Shown here: positions 1 to 9,781 of the stretch, piece after piece | Layout: every line of letters starts with the position of its first letter | Position numbering within the stretch: the stretch's first letter is position 1 | NCBI RefSeq assembly: GCF_001653715.1 | Contig: NZ_LWHQ01000010.1 | Coordinates: 62,578 to 126,577, forward strand | Length of the DNA stretch: 64,000 nt | Direction: 5' to 3' | Source: Methylobacterium platani | GTDB lineage: Bacteria; Pseudomonadota; Alphaproteobacteria; Rhizobiales; Beijerinckiaceae | Notes under the pieces: model-generated | Databases searched by the model: none | The model's input: the letters and a program-made list of their open reading frames with translations, nothing else | Told to the model about the DNA's origin: nothing | Position numbers and translations under genes: made by a program

Positions 1-256
1 GCTCGTGTCGTGGACCGTGGGAACCAGTGCTTGCGGGCGTTCCCGAGCGTACTGTCCTGCCGGTACTCGGGCCGCGTCGGGTCCGACGGGATCGTCTCGA
101 AGATCGGCGTCCTCAACACGGCGAGGGGCTTTGCCTGGGCCGTGCTCCGTAGACCTCCGGATCGGTCGCCGCGGCCTTCTCGACAGGCGCCGTCGCTCGC
201 TCGCGCTGATCGAGCAGGAGGGGATGGGCGACGATCGTCCAGCCGTCGACCATCAT
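1..256 (-). pseudogene. YhaV-type toxin remnant (frameshifted, runs off window)
   Basis: From the ATG at 256 (or 253) the minus strand reads MMVDGWTIVAHPLLLDQRE, which matches my memory of the start of YhaV-family ribonuclease toxins. That frame hits a stop about 45 codons later. A different frame over roughly 5-150 reads KPLAVLRTPIFETIPSDPTR and then PEYRQDSTLGNARKHWF, which looks like the YhaV core. The two halves join only through a frame change near 140-165. After the last motif the sequence stops resembling the family, so a second lesion is likely. The gene lies just downstream of the antitoxin, whose restored stop at 260-262 nearly abuts this start, as in intact prlF-yhaV operons. The C-terminus lies outside the window. 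A sequencing error cannot be excluded. Confidence 0.6.
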
Positions 257-259
257 GGC

Positions 260-600
260 TCAGAGCGTCACGGCTCCGTCGATCTCTTCGTCGGGATCGA
301 CCGCGATGCCGGCGGCGAGGGCAGTCATCCGCGCCGCGAGATCGCCGGGACAAGCCGTGATGCGATGGGGGTTCCGCGGGCCATGTCCCCCGCGAGGAAG
401 GCCGGGAACCCGTCGATGACGGGATCCGTCTCGGTCTCGGCCGCGAGCAGGCTCACCCGGCCGCCCTCGTCGACGACGAAGTCGATCTCGCCGCCGTAGC
501 TCACGCCCAGCGCCTGACGCACCGCCTTCGCGACGGTGGACTGTCCCTTCGCGGTGATCTTGCTGCGCTCGCGGACGAGGGCCGTCACAGCGTCCTCCAT
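260..600 (-). pseudogene. PrlF/AbrB-type antitoxin, frameshifted in C-terminus
   Basis: From the ATG at 600 the product contains RSKITAKGQSTVAKAVRQAL, the swapped-hairpin AbrB/SpoVT DNA-binding motif of PrlF-type antitoxins. The frame as written stops at 325, giving 91 residues. One inserted base in the C-run near 372-380 would instead continue as NPHRITACPGDLAARMTALA and on to a stop at 260-262. That tail has the usual PrlF C-terminal pattern (short acidic segment, DLAAR, then an acidic end) and brings the stop against the toxin start. I read this as a recent one-base loss. The product would normally bind its own promoter and neutralise YhaV. The DNA-binding half is intact and could still repress. 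Confidence 0.6.
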
Positions 601-759
601 CAATCGGAGAGTAAGGAATTTATCTTCCTTCGATGAGAAGACGTCGGCAACGGTGCCCGCTGCACCCTGACCCATGCTGCCGCAACGAAATCGTGCTATG
701 GCGCGCCGGTGATCGGATCCCGCGGGACGAACGGGGCCGCGCGGTGCGAAGGGGGAGCC

Positions 760-1317
760 GTGCCGAACGAGGGCGTGTCTGCCGGGGCGGATCTCGCGCC
801 GATGATCGCGGCCGTGGCCGCCGGCGATCGAGCGGCCCTGCGCGCGCTCTACGACGCGACGGCGCCGAAACTTCTCGGGATCGTGCTTCGTATCCTGAAG
901 GATCGAAGCGCGGCCGAGGACGTGCTGCAGGAGGTGTTCGTGCGCGTCTGGCAGCGGGCTGGCAGCTACGATCCGCAGGCCGGGCCGCCGCTCGTCTGGC
1001 TCGGGGCGATCGCGCGGCATAAGGCGATCGACCGCATCCGGCAGGACCGGGCCGCCCGCCTGACCCAGGCCGAGGACGGCTGGCTGGAGCGCCTCGCCGA
1101 CACGCGCGACGGGGAGGGGGATCTCGCCCGCCGCGACGCCCTCGCCCGCTGCCTCGACGCCGTCGAGCCCGGTCACCGCGACTGCCTCGTCCTCGCCTAT
1201 TGCGAGGGCTGGTCGCGCGAGGAGCTGGCGGCGCGGCACGACCGGCCGGTCAACACCATCAAGACGTGGCTGCGCCGGGGCCTCATGAGCCTGCGCGGCT
1301 GCCTGGAGGCGGCATGA
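760..1317 (+). CDS. ECF sigma factor, SigK/RpoE-like
   Basis: This is a 185-residue sigma-70 family extracytoplasmic-function factor. Region 2 is visible around residues 22-85 (the core contact ending in EDVLQEVFVRVWQRA, then WLGAIARHKAIDRIR). Region 4 is near the end (RDCLVLAYCEGWSREELAA, then NTIKTWLRRGLMSLR), a helix-turn-helix for the -35 element. The GTG at 760 is chosen because a purine run AAGGGGGAG lies just upstream; an in-frame GTG at 709 would add 17 unconserved residues. Its TGA overlaps the ATG of the anti-sigma gene, so the two are co-translated. SigK-type factors are held by a membrane anti-sigma and are often auto-regulated. The convergent fasciclin gene is a plausible regulon member (inference). 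Confidence 0.9.
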   Translation: MPNEGVSAGADLAPMIAAVAAGDRAALRALYDATAPKLLGIVLRILKDRSAAEDVLQEVFVRVWQRAGSYDPQAGPPLVWLGAIARHKAIDRIRQDRAARLTQAEDGWLERLADTRDGEGDLARRDALARCLDAVEPGHRDCLVLAYCEGWSREELAARHDRPVNTIKTWLRRGLMSLRGCLEAA

Positions 1318-2054
1318 GCGGCGGGACCGATCGCGACGTCGCGCCGTTCTGGGCGGAGGATCCGGACGGGGCGGCCGGGGAATACGTGCTCGGCACCCTG
1401 TCGGCCGAGGAGCGCGCCGCCTTCGCCCGGGCGCTGGAGCGGGACACCGCCTTGCGCGAAGCGGTGACGGCCTGGGAAAAGCGGCTCGCACCGCTGGCCG
1501 AGGCCGTCCCGACGGTCGCTCCCGCACCGCGGGTCTGGGAGGGGATCGAGGCCCGAATCGGGAGCGGAGGCGGCACCGCTTCGCCCGACGCGCCGAGGCC
1601 CGGGGCGGAGCGAGTCGTCCGGCTCGAGCGCGGCCTGCGGCGCTGGCGGGCCGCGGCGGGGTTCGCGAGCGCGCTCGCGGCCGGCCTCGCCCTCTGGATC
1701 GTCGTCCCGCATCCGGCGACGACCGACGGCCGGCAATATCTCGCCGTGGTCGATCGGGGCGGCACCCTGCCGGCCCTGATCGTGCGGGTCGACCTCGACG
1801 GCCGGACCGTGCAGGTGCGCAGCCTCGCGGCGGAGACGCCGCCGGATCGCAGCCTCGAACTCTGGTATGTCGGCGCGGGCTCGGCGCCCCGCTCCCTCGG
1901 CCTCGTCGGCGATGCGTCGCTGACGCTGCCCGCGGGTCTGCGCGGCGTCGCCGACGGCGCGAGCCTCGCCGTCTCGGTGGAGCCGAAGGGCGGCTCGTCG
2001 ACGGGAGCGCCGACCGGGCCGGTGATCTATTCGGGGCGCCTCATCCGCGAGTGA
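1314..2054 (+). CDS. Anti-sigma factor, RskA-like
   Basis: This 246-residue membrane protein starts inside the stop of the sigma gene (ATGA overlap). The N-terminal part (AEDPDGAAGEYVLGTLSAEE, acidic and helical) is the cytosolic sigma-binding segment typical of RskA. A single hydrophobic stretch near residues 110-130 (AAAGFASALAAGLALWIVVP) is the membrane anchor. The rest is the periplasmic RskA domain, with SLELWYVGAGSAPRSLGLVG and a beta-rich end (VAVSVEPKGG type). Its role is to hold the ECF sigma until a signal triggers proteolysis. No zinc-finger HxxxCxxC motif is seen, so it is not a ZAS-type anti-sigma. Confidence 0.88.
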   Translation: MSGGTDRDVAPFWAEDPDGAAGEYVLGTLSAEERAAFARALERDTALREAVTAWEKRLAPLAEAVPTVAPAPRVWEGIEARIGSGGGTASPDAPRPGAERVVRLERGLRRWRAAAGFASALAAGLALWIVVPHPATTDGRQYLAVVDRGGTLPALIVRVDLDGRTVQVRSLAAETPPDRSLELWYVGAGSAPRSLGLVGDASLTLPAGLRGVADGASLAVSVEPKGGSSTGAPTGPVIYSGRLIRE

Positions 2055-2109
2055 GACGACCCCGGTCGGCGCCCGGAGACCGAGGGACGGGCGGGGGCCG
2101 GACGCGAAC

Positions 2110-2153
2110 GATCCCCCGCAGGTTCCCTCGTGTCGAGGGGCTGCGGGGGGATC
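2110..2153. terminator. Hairpin downstream of the rskA-like gene
   Basis: Arms GATCCCCCGCAG and CTGCGGGGGGATC flank an inner CCCTCG/CGAGGG stem with loop TGT. The structure lies 55 bases after the rskA stop, between convergent genes. There is no clear T-run, so termination may be weak or Rho-assisted. Confidence 0.5.
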
Positions 2154-2162
2154 GGCGACGGG

Positions 2163-2193
2163 TCGCGGAATCCGGCCGGGCCGGATTCCGCGA
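2163..2193. terminator. Perfect 14-bp hairpin after the fasciclin gene
   Basis: TCGCGGAATCCGGC at 2163-2176 and GCCGGATTCCGCGA at 2180-2193 are exact reverse complements with a 3-base loop. It starts 5 bases beyond the fasciclin stop codon on the minus strand. It is likely a bidirectional end-of-transcript structure; no poly-T tail is visible. Confidence 0.55.
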
Positions 2194-2198
2194 TCGGA

Positions 2199-2753
2199 TC
2201 AGGGCATCAGCACGCCGTTGATGACGTGGATGACGCCGTTCGACTGCATCACGTTGGCGATGGTGACCCGCGCGGTGTTGCCCTTGGCGTCGGTCACGAC
2301 GAGGCCCTTGCCGCCGCGGGCCATCGTGACGGTGAGCGGCTCGCCCTGCGCGGTCTTCAGCGTCGCCTCGCCGCCGCCCTGCTTGACGAGCTTCATCAGG
2401 TCCCTGGACGTGTAGGTGCCCGGAACGACGTGGTAGGTCAGGATGCCGGTCAGCTGCGCCTTGTTCTGCGGCTGCACCAGCGTCTCGACGGTGCCCGGGG
2501 GCAGCTTGGCGAAGGCCGCGTTGGTCGGCGCGAAGACCGTGAAGGGGCCCGGGCCCGAAAGCGTGTCGACGAGGCCCGCGGCCTTCACCGCCGCCACCAG
2601 GGTGGTGTGGTCCTTCGAGTTGACCGCGTTCTCGACGATCGTCTTGCTCGGATACATCGGCGCGCCGCCGACCATCGGGGTCTTGGCGAGAGCCGGCGCC
2701 GCGGCGAGGCCGAGGCTGAGACCGAGGGCCAGGCGGAGAAGGGTCTTGGACAT
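2199..2753 (-). CDS. Secreted fasciclin (FAS1) domain protein
   Basis: This 184-residue protein has a Sec signal peptide (residues 1-23, ending LAAAPALA). One FAS1 domain follows from about residue 45. The FAS1 hallmarks are present: GPFTVFAPTNAAFAKLP (H1-like motif), LTYHVVPGTY, and the C-terminal INGVLMP (H2-like). FAS1 proteins are extracytoplasmic adhesion or matrix proteins. The domain fills nearly the whole mature protein. The gene converges on a sigma/anti-sigma pair, an arrangement I recall from related genomes, which suggests envelope-stress control (inference). The upstream divergent neighbour is the LysR gene at 2949. Confidence 0.92.
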   Translation of the reverse strand: MSKTLLRLALGLSLGLAAAPALAKTPMVGGAPMYPSKTIVENAVNSKDHTTLVAAVKAAGLVDTLSGPGPFTVFAPTNAAFAKLPPGTVETLVQPQNKAQLTGILTYHVVPGTYTSRDLMKLVKQGGGEATLKTAQGEPLTVTMARGGKGLVVTDAKGNTARVTIANVMQSNGVIHVINGVLMP

Positions 2754-2948
2754 GTCGTGCTCCTCGCGATGCGCCCGGTTCGGGCGTCGTCAGGCCCCTA
2801 CGCGGGCCGGGAGCCGGAAAGTTTCAGCCGTGCGCGCGGGCCGGCTTGAAAAATTCACCGGCAGCGTCGCGCCCGCCCTTGCCGTAAGCTGACCGAGGGG
2901 AGTGGCGCCGGGACCCGTCACGGGCACGTCCCCGCACGGACGAGAGCG

Positions 2949-3848
2949 ATGGAACTCAAGTGGATCGAGGACTTCCTGAGCCTCGCCGAGACCCGCAGCT
3001 TCTCGCGCTCGGCGGAATCGCGCGCCGTCACCCAGTCGGCCTTCAGCCGGCGCATCCGCTCGCTCGAGGTCTGGCTCGGCACCGCGCTCCTCGACCGCAG
3101 CACCTACCCGATCACGCTGACTGCGGACGGCCGGCAGTTCCTCGAGACCGCCGAGGAGGTGGTGCGGCTCCTCACCTTGAGCCGGGCGGATTTTCGCGCC
3201 CGCAGCGACGGCGCCGGGCTGCCGGTGGTGACGATCACGGCGCTCCACTCGCTCTGCCTGTCGTTCCTGCCGCGCTGGCTCGGGCGCATCCGCGACGCGC
3301 TCGGGCCGGTGGCGAGCCGGGTGCTGCCGGACAACTTCAACATCTGCGTCCAGGCCCTGGTCGAGGGCGGCTACGACCTGCTCCTGACCTATCACCACCC
3401 GGGCATCCCGATTCCCCTCGACCCCGAGCGCTATCCCTGCCGGATCGTCGGCCGCGACAGCCTCGCCGCCGTGGCCTCGCCCCGCGGGCTGGTGCCGGAT
3501 GCGCGGGGCCGCCTGCCGCTCCTGCAATATTCCCGCGGCTCGTTCCTCGGGCGGCTCGCCGGCATCGCGCAATCCGCCGAGGATGCGCCGGCGACCTATC
3601 CGGTCCACACCAACGAGAACTCGATGGCCGAGGCCCTGCGCTCGATGGCGCTCGGCGGCCACGGCATCGCCTGGCTGCCGCGCAGCCTCGTCGAGGCGGA
3701 GATCCGCGCCGGCGCCCTCAGGGTGCTCGGCCGCGAGATGCCGATGGACATCCGGCTCTACCGCAGCGCCGAGCGCCACCGCTCGTTCCTCGACGAGGTC
3801 TGGGCGGTCGCCGCGGAGGATCCGCCAAACTATTCGGATCCGGAATAG
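2949..3848 (+). CDS. LysR-type regulator, HypT/YjiE-like
   Basis: This 299-residue LysR regulator opens with a winged helix-turn-helix at residues 2-60 (WIEDFLSLAETRSFSRSAES, then QSAFSRRIRSLE). The effector-binding domain ends with GHGIAWLPRSLVEAEIRAG. The overall pattern (ITALHSLCLSFLPRWL, LLQYSRGSFLGRL, the GIAWLP end) resembles E. coli HypT/YjiE as I remember it, more than CbbR- or CysB-type proteins. The start has ATGGAACTCAAGTGG and no competing upstream ATG. It precedes aspA and a dicarboxylate carrier on the same strand, with a 188-base gap. Control of those genes is likely but not shown. Whether it senses hypochlorite or a C4 acid is unknown. Confidence 0.85.
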   Translation: MELKWIEDFLSLAETRSFSRSAESRAVTQSAFSRRIRSLEVWLGTALLDRSTYPITLTADGRQFLETAEEVVRLLTLSRADFRARSDGAGLPVVTITALHSLCLSFLPRWLGRIRDALGPVASRVLPDNFNICVQALVEGGYDLLLTYHHPGIPIPLDPERYPCRIVGRDSLAAVASPRGLVPDARGRLPLLQYSRGSFLGRLAGIAQSAEDAPATYPVHTNENSMAEALRSMALGGHGIAWLPRSLVEAEIRAGALRVLGREMPMDIRLYRSAERHRSFLDEVWAVAAEDPPNYSDPE

Positions 3849-4036
3849 TTCCTGGCGAACATAGCATTGGCGCCGGCGCACGGCCGGGATTATCCCGCCG
3901 CCATCCGGTGACGGCGCCGCGGTTCCTCGAACCGGCAGGGCCGATCCCGGCCCCACATCGTCCCTTCGACGCGGCCTGAAATCCCCGCCCGCCGCCCCGG
4001 CGCGTGGGATCGCGGCCGCACGCCTGGAGCAGGCCC

Positions 4037-5452
<1,416 letters not shown>

Positions 5453-5569
5453 CCCCTCGCCCCACCATCACGGACGGAAACGCCAGACATCCGCGGGAAA
5501 CCTCGGGCGCGTGAACTCGCGCCCAGGTTCTTGCCGCACATCCGTTCACGCTCGGGAGGAACACGAACA

Positions 5570-6892
5570 ATGGCACAGCAGGATCTGTCGCACGGTACAT
5601 CGACCGGGAGCTCGGGCCGGCTGACGCTCTATACCGGGATCGGCCTCGCCCTCGGCGTCGCGGTCGGCGCGGTCCTGCACGGCATGGCGGCAAGCCCGGC
5701 CGAGGCGAAGGAGATCGCCGGCTACTTCACCATCGGCACCGACATCTTCCTGCGGCTGATCAAGATGATCATCGCGCCGCTGGTCTTCGCCACCATCGTG
5801 TCGGGCATCGCGAGCTTCGGCGACACCAAGGCGGTCGGCCGCGTCGCGGGCCTCGCCATGGGCTGGTTCCTCACCGCCTCGATCGTCTCGCTCTCCCTCG
5901 GCTTCCTCGTCGCCAACATCTTCCAGCCCGGCGCCAGCCTCGGCCTGCCGCTGCCGGACGCAGGCGCGCAGACCGGCCTGAAGGCCGCCTCGATCAACCT
6001 GCGCGAGTTCATCACCCACGTCTTCCCGACCAGCATCGTGTCGGCGATGGCGACGAACGAGGTGCTGCAGATCCTCGTCTTCTCGGTGTTCTTCGGCTTC
6101 GGCCTCAGCGCGATCGACCGTCGTTACGCCGACCCGATGGTCCACATGCTGAACGGGCTGGCCGCGGTGATGTTCAAGGTCACCGATGCGGTGATGAAGG
6201 TCGCGCCGCTGGCGGTCTTCGCCGCCATGGCCTCGGTCGTCACCATCCAGGGCCTCGGCGTGCTGATCGACTACGGCAAGTTCATCGCCGTGTTCTACCT
6301 CGGGCTGGCGGTGCTGTGGGCGCTCCTCATCGGCGTCGGCTGGCTGGTGCTCGGCAACAGCGTCGTGCGGCTGCTGCGCCTCCTGCGCACCCCGATGATC
6401 GTCGCCTTCTCGACCGCCAGCAGCGAGGCCGCCTTCCCGCGGACCGTCGAGGTGCTGGAGAAGTTCGGCGTGCGCCCGCGCGTCACCGGCTTCGTCCTGC
6501 CGCTCGGCTACTCGTTCAACCTCGACGGCTCGATGATGTACCAGGCGCTCGCCTCGCTGTTCATCGCCCAGGCCTTCGGCATCCATCTCGGCATCACCGA
6601 GCAGCTGACCATGCTGCTCGTCATGATGGTGACGAGCAAGGGCATCGCCGGCGTGCCGCGCGCCTCGCTGGTGGTGGTGGCCGCCACCGTGCCGATGTTC
6701 GGCCTGCCCGCCGCCGGCATCCTGCTGATCATGGGCGTCGACCAGATCCTCGACATGGGCCGCACCGTCACCAACGTGCTCGGCAACGGGCTCGCCACCG
6801 CGGCGGTCGCCCGCTGGCAGGGCGAGATGCGGGAGGAGACGGACGACCCCGTCGCGGCGCCCGCCGCGGTCCCGACCGGCAAGGCGGCCTGA
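5570..6892 (+). CDS. Dicarboxylate/amino acid:cation symporter (DAACS family)
   Basis: This 440-residue inner-membrane carrier is of the GltP/DctA family. Features are the first helix LTLYTGIGLALGVAVGAVLH, the serine-rich re-entrant loop FSTASSEAAFPRTVEVLEKF, and FNLDGSMMYQALASLFIAQA, where the canonical NMDGT motif appears as NLDGS. MVTSKGIAGVPRASLVV is the second re-entrant loop. The ATG at 5570 has GGGAGGA 9 bases upstream. Substrate is inferred from context: with aspartase upstream, aspartate, fumarate, malate or succinate are likely. The acidic tail (EETDDPVAAP) is not conserved. Confidence 0.93.
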   Translation: MAQQDLSHGTSTGSSGRLTLYTGIGLALGVAVGAVLHGMAASPAEAKEIAGYFTIGTDIFLRLIKMIIAPLVFATIVSGIASFGDTKAVGRVAGLAMGWFLTASIVSLSLGFLVANIFQPGASLGLPLPDAGAQTGLKAASINLREFITHVFPTSIVSAMATNEVLQILVFSVFFGFGLSAIDRRYADPMVHMLNGLAAVMFKVTDAVMKVAPLAVFAAMASVVTIQGLGVLIDYGKFIAVFYLGLAVLWALLIGVGWLVLGNSVVRLLRLLRTPMIVAFSTASSEAAFPRTVEVLEKFGVRPRVTGFVLPLGYSFNLDGSMMYQALASLFIAQAFGIHLGITEQLTMLLVMMVTSKGIAGVPRASLVVVAATVPMFGLPAAGILLIMGVDQILDMGRTVTNVLGNGLATAAVARWQGEMREETDDPVAAPAAVPTGKAA

Positions 6893-6950
6893 GGTGACCG
6901 GACCGGCGGCCGTCGCGGGAGCTGCCGGTCCCGGGCGGGCGGTGCGCGCT

Positions 6951-8351
6951 CTACGATTCCGCCTCCGCCTCGCGGCCGACCGCCCGCCGCCCCGCCCGGG
7001 CCGGGACCCGTCCCTCCCGGGCGATCGCCGCCGCGAACAGGCCGCGCAGGGTGGTCGCCAGGGCCGCGAGGTCGTGGTGGCGGGCGACGCGGGCGCGGCC
7101 CGTCCGGCCCATCGCGGCGAGCGTCGCGCCGTCGGCCCGCAGGATGTCGCGCAACGCGCCCGTCAGCGCCGCGCCGTCCCCCGGCGGCACGATGCGGCCG
7201 CAGCCCTCGTCGACCAGTTCCGGGATGCCCGCCACCGTCGTGGTGACCACCGGCCGCTCGAGCGCCAGCGCCTCGATCAGCACGATCGGCAGCCCCTCGG
7301 CAAAGCTCGGCAGCACCAGGGCGCGGGACTCGGCGATGGCCGCGCGCACCGCGGCGCTGCTCTGCCAGCCGCGCAGGGAGATGAGGTCGCCGACGCCGTG
7401 GCGGGCGATCTCGGCCTCGATCGCCGGGCGGCTCTCGCCGTCGCCGATGAGGACCAGCCGGAACGGCGCCTCGGTCGCGCGCAACGCCGCCACCGCCGCC
7501 GGCAGGTAGACCTGCCCCTTCTGCGGGCAGAGCCGGCCGACGCAGACCAGGGTCCGGCTCTCTCCCGCCGGCCGTTCCGACGGCACGAAATCCGACAGGT
7601 CGAGGCCGCAGCGTGCCACCGCGATGCGGTCGCGGTGCTCGGCCCCTCCGAAGCGCAGGAGCTGGCCGCGGCAGAAATTCGAGATCGCCACCGCGAAGGC
7701 GGCGCCGGAGAGCTTCAGGGCGAGGCCGTCCTCGGCGGCGGTCAGGAACTCGTCCGGGCCGTGGGCGGTGAAGCTGTAGCTCGGCCCGCCCATCGTCCGG
7801 GCGATCAGCGCCACCGCGGCCGCGTTCGACGAGAAGTGCACGTGGGTGTGGTCGATGCCCTCCCGGCGCAGGGCGCGCAGGAAGTACGTCGCCTCGAGGA
7901 AATAGGCGGCATGGCGCACCGCGCCGCCGCCTGAGCGGGCGAGCCGGGCGGCGAGCCAGGCGCCGCGGGCGAAGGCCGCCGGCGCGGTGACCGCCTGGCG
8001 CAGCGCCGCGAGCGCGAGCCCGGGCAGGTTGCCGCTGAGGATGTAGTGGGTGCGCGCCTGATCGGCGATGTCCCCCGGATCGACGAGCGGCTGGTGCCAG
8101 CGTCGCAGCGCGAAGCGCCGCACCGTGACGCCCTGCGCCTCCAGGGCCGCCATCTCGCGCCGGATGAAGGTCGAGCTCGTCACCGGGGCGGTATTGACCA
8201 GGTAGGCGATCGTCATGGCGGGCGTCGGCCTGGGGGCGGAGCTCGCAGGCGAGAGAGCCGCGGGGGCGAAGTGCTCCGGGGTGAGGCTCTCGGGGGTGAA
8301 GGTGGTGGGGACGAAGTTCATCGGGACGAAATCCATGGGGACGATCCTCAT
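6951..8351 (-). CDS. Glycosyltransferase, GT4-like, with N-terminal pentad repeats
   Basis: The catalytic part begins at MTIAYLVNTAPVTSSTFIRR (in-frame ATG at 8216) and gives a 421-residue GT-B enzyme. The C-terminal nucleotide-sugar site is clear: LVCVGRLCPQKGQVYLP, RLVLIGDGESRPAIE, and the EX7E region SFAEGLPIVLIEALALERPV. An in-frame ATG at 8351 with GGGAG about 11 bases upstream would add 45 residues made of nine five-residue units ending mostly in Pro (MRIVP MDFVP MNFVP). I give the longer form because it has the better ribosome site, but 8216 matches the family start. It faces a plus-strand GT2-flippase pair and probably adds sugars to a lipid-linked polysaccharide on the cytosolic face. 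Confidence 0.88.
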   Translation of the reverse strand: MRIVPMDFVPMNFVPTTFTPESLTPEHFAPAALSPASSAPRPTPAMTIAYLVNTAPVTSSTFIRREMAALEAQGVTVRRFALRRWHQPLVDPGDIADQARTHYILSGNLPGLALAALRQAVTAPAAFARGAWLAARLARSGGGAVRHAAYFLEATYFLRALRREGIDHTHVHFSSNAAAVALIARTMGGPSYSFTAHGPDEFLTAAEDGLALKLSGAAFAVAISNFCRGQLLRFGGAEHRDRIAVARCGLDLSDFVPSERPAGESRTLVCVGRLCPQKGQVYLPAAVAALRATEAPFRLVLIGDGESRPAIEAEIARHGVGDLISLRGWQSSAAVRAAIAESRALVLPSFAEGLPIVLIEALALERPVVTTTVAGIPELVDEGCGRIVPPGDGAALTGALRDILRADGATLAAMGRTGRARVARHHDLAALATTLRGLFAAAIAREGRVPARAGRRAVGREAEAES

Positions 8352-8594
8352 CGGCCGGCACGCTCCCGGAAGCCGCCTCGCGCCGCGCGACAGTGAAACG
8401 GCAGCCTAGGGGCAGCTCACGCATGCGGGAGCGGTGGAATTCGGCGGCCCCTCTGCCCAGAACGGCGGGCGGGTTTACGCCTTTCGGAGATCCCGGCGCC
8501 GCCGTTTGCGATGCTGACCCTGCGGGGAGGGCCGGATAGCCTTGATAGAAAGGCCGCGTCGGCGCGGCGGATTGGGTCGAGACCCGGCACGGCC

Positions 8595-8777
8595 ATGCAG
8601 CGCCCCCTGATCATCCTCGGTACCGGCGGCAACGCCCTCGACATCCCGGACCGCGTCGGGAGCCGGCCCGGATCCCGGCGCGTGGCGGGCTTCCGCGACG
8701 ATGCCCGGCCGGAGGGCGGGCGGGCGGGGGCGACCGCGGCGGGCAATCCCGGCCGCACCCCGCGGACCGGGGCGTGA
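8595..8777 (+). pseudogene. PglD-type sugar acyltransferase N-terminal fragment
   Basis: The 60-codon frame starts MQRPLIILGTGGNALDIPDR and contains RRVAGFRDDARPEGG. This matches the Rossmann-like N-terminal domain of PglD/NeuD-type sugar O/N-acetyltransferases (LIILGxGGxA...D, then VxGFxDD). The left-handed hexapeptide-repeat catalytic domain is absent and the frame stops at 8777, overlapping the GTG start of the next gene. It is probably a truncated relic of an acyltransferase in this polysaccharide cluster. A functional 60-residue protein is less likely. Confidence 0.45.
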
Positions 8778-9724
8778 CCGCGATGGCCCCCGCGACCCCC
8801 CGCGTCTCGGTCGTGCTGCCGGTCCGCCCCGGCCTGCCCGTCGGGCCGGCGCTGGAATCCCTGCGCGCCCAGACCTTCGGCGACTACGAGGTCCTGGCGA
8901 TCGGCGAGGGGGCCGGCGCGATCGCCGCCGCCGCGTCGGACCCCCGGGTGCGGGCCCTGCGCGAGGATGTCCACGACGTGGGGCGGGCGGGCGAAGGACC
9001 GGCGGGCGAGGGCGCCCGGCGCGCCGCCGCCCGCAACCGGGGCATCGGCGCGGCCCGGGCCGAGTGGGTGGCCTTCCTCGATCCGGGCGATGCCTGGCGC
9101 GAGGACCACCTCGCCGAGCTCGTCGCCGCGACGCGCTTCGGCGACGCCGTCGCGGTGTTCGGCAACCCGGTCGCGGCCGGGACCGGCCGGCCGCTCCTGC
9201 CGATGAGCGTGCCCTCGGGGCGCATCTCCGATCCGTTCGCCTTCGCCCTCCGGGTCGGCCGCGTCCCGGTCCGGGCGAGCGCCGCCCTGGTCGAGCGGGC
9301 GGCGGCGATCGATGCCGGGCTGTTCCCGCTCCGGTGCGGCGGCGGGCCGGACCTCGACCTCTGGGGCCGCCTCGCCCTGCAGGGGCCGTTCCGCTACGTC
9401 GCGCGGCCGACGGCCCTCGTCGGGCCGGCCGCCCCGCCGCGCGTGCCGGCGCCGCCGCTCCTCGCCGCCACCCTGGGGCGGCTCCTCGACGAGGGCGCGA
9501 TGCCGGCCGAGCTCGCGCCGTCGGCCCGGCGCTGCCGCAACCGGCTGATGCTCGACCACGCCCGGCGCCTCGCCGATCTCGGCCGCCCGGCCGAGGCGCG
9601 GGCAGTGCTGGCGCGGGACTGCGCCCCCGGCCTCGATCCGGTGCGCCACCTCGCGGTGCTCGCCCGCACCTGGCGGCCGGCCAGGGCCTGGCGGGCGCCC
9701 GGCGCGCTCGCCGGCTCGTCCTGA
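8774..9724 (+). CDS. Glycosyltransferase family 2
   Basis: This 316-residue GT-A enzyme starts RVSVVLPVRPGLPVGPALES, followed by LRAQTFGDYEVLAIGEG, the standard nucleotide-binding opening of GT2. ARNRGIGAARAEWVAFLDPG carries the late DxD-like metal site, here in the form LDPGDAW. The C-terminal half is rich in Ala and Arg and shows no membrane helices, so it acts as a soluble or peripheral enzyme. GTG 8774 and ATG 8783 are both possible starts. It is followed by the flippase, with 57 bases between. Sugar donor and acceptor cannot be told from the sequence. Confidence 0.85.
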   Translation: MTAMAPATPRVSVVLPVRPGLPVGPALESLRAQTFGDYEVLAIGEGAGAIAAAASDPRVRALREDVHDVGRAGEGPAGEGARRAAARNRGIGAARAEWVAFLDPGDAWREDHLAELVAATRFGDAVAVFGNPVAAGTGRPLLPMSVPSGRISDPFAFALRVGRVPVRASAALVERAAAIDAGLFPLRCGGGPDLDLWGRLALQGPFRYVARPTALVGPAAPPRVPAPPLLAATLGRLLDEGAMPAELAPSARRCRNRLMLDHARRLADLGRPAEARAVLARDCAPGLDPVRHLAVLARTWRPARAWRAPGALAGSS

Positions 9725-9781
9725 GCCGGTTGCGACGCGCTCCCACCCCCACGCAGCGGTTTCAACCCCAAGGGATTCTTG

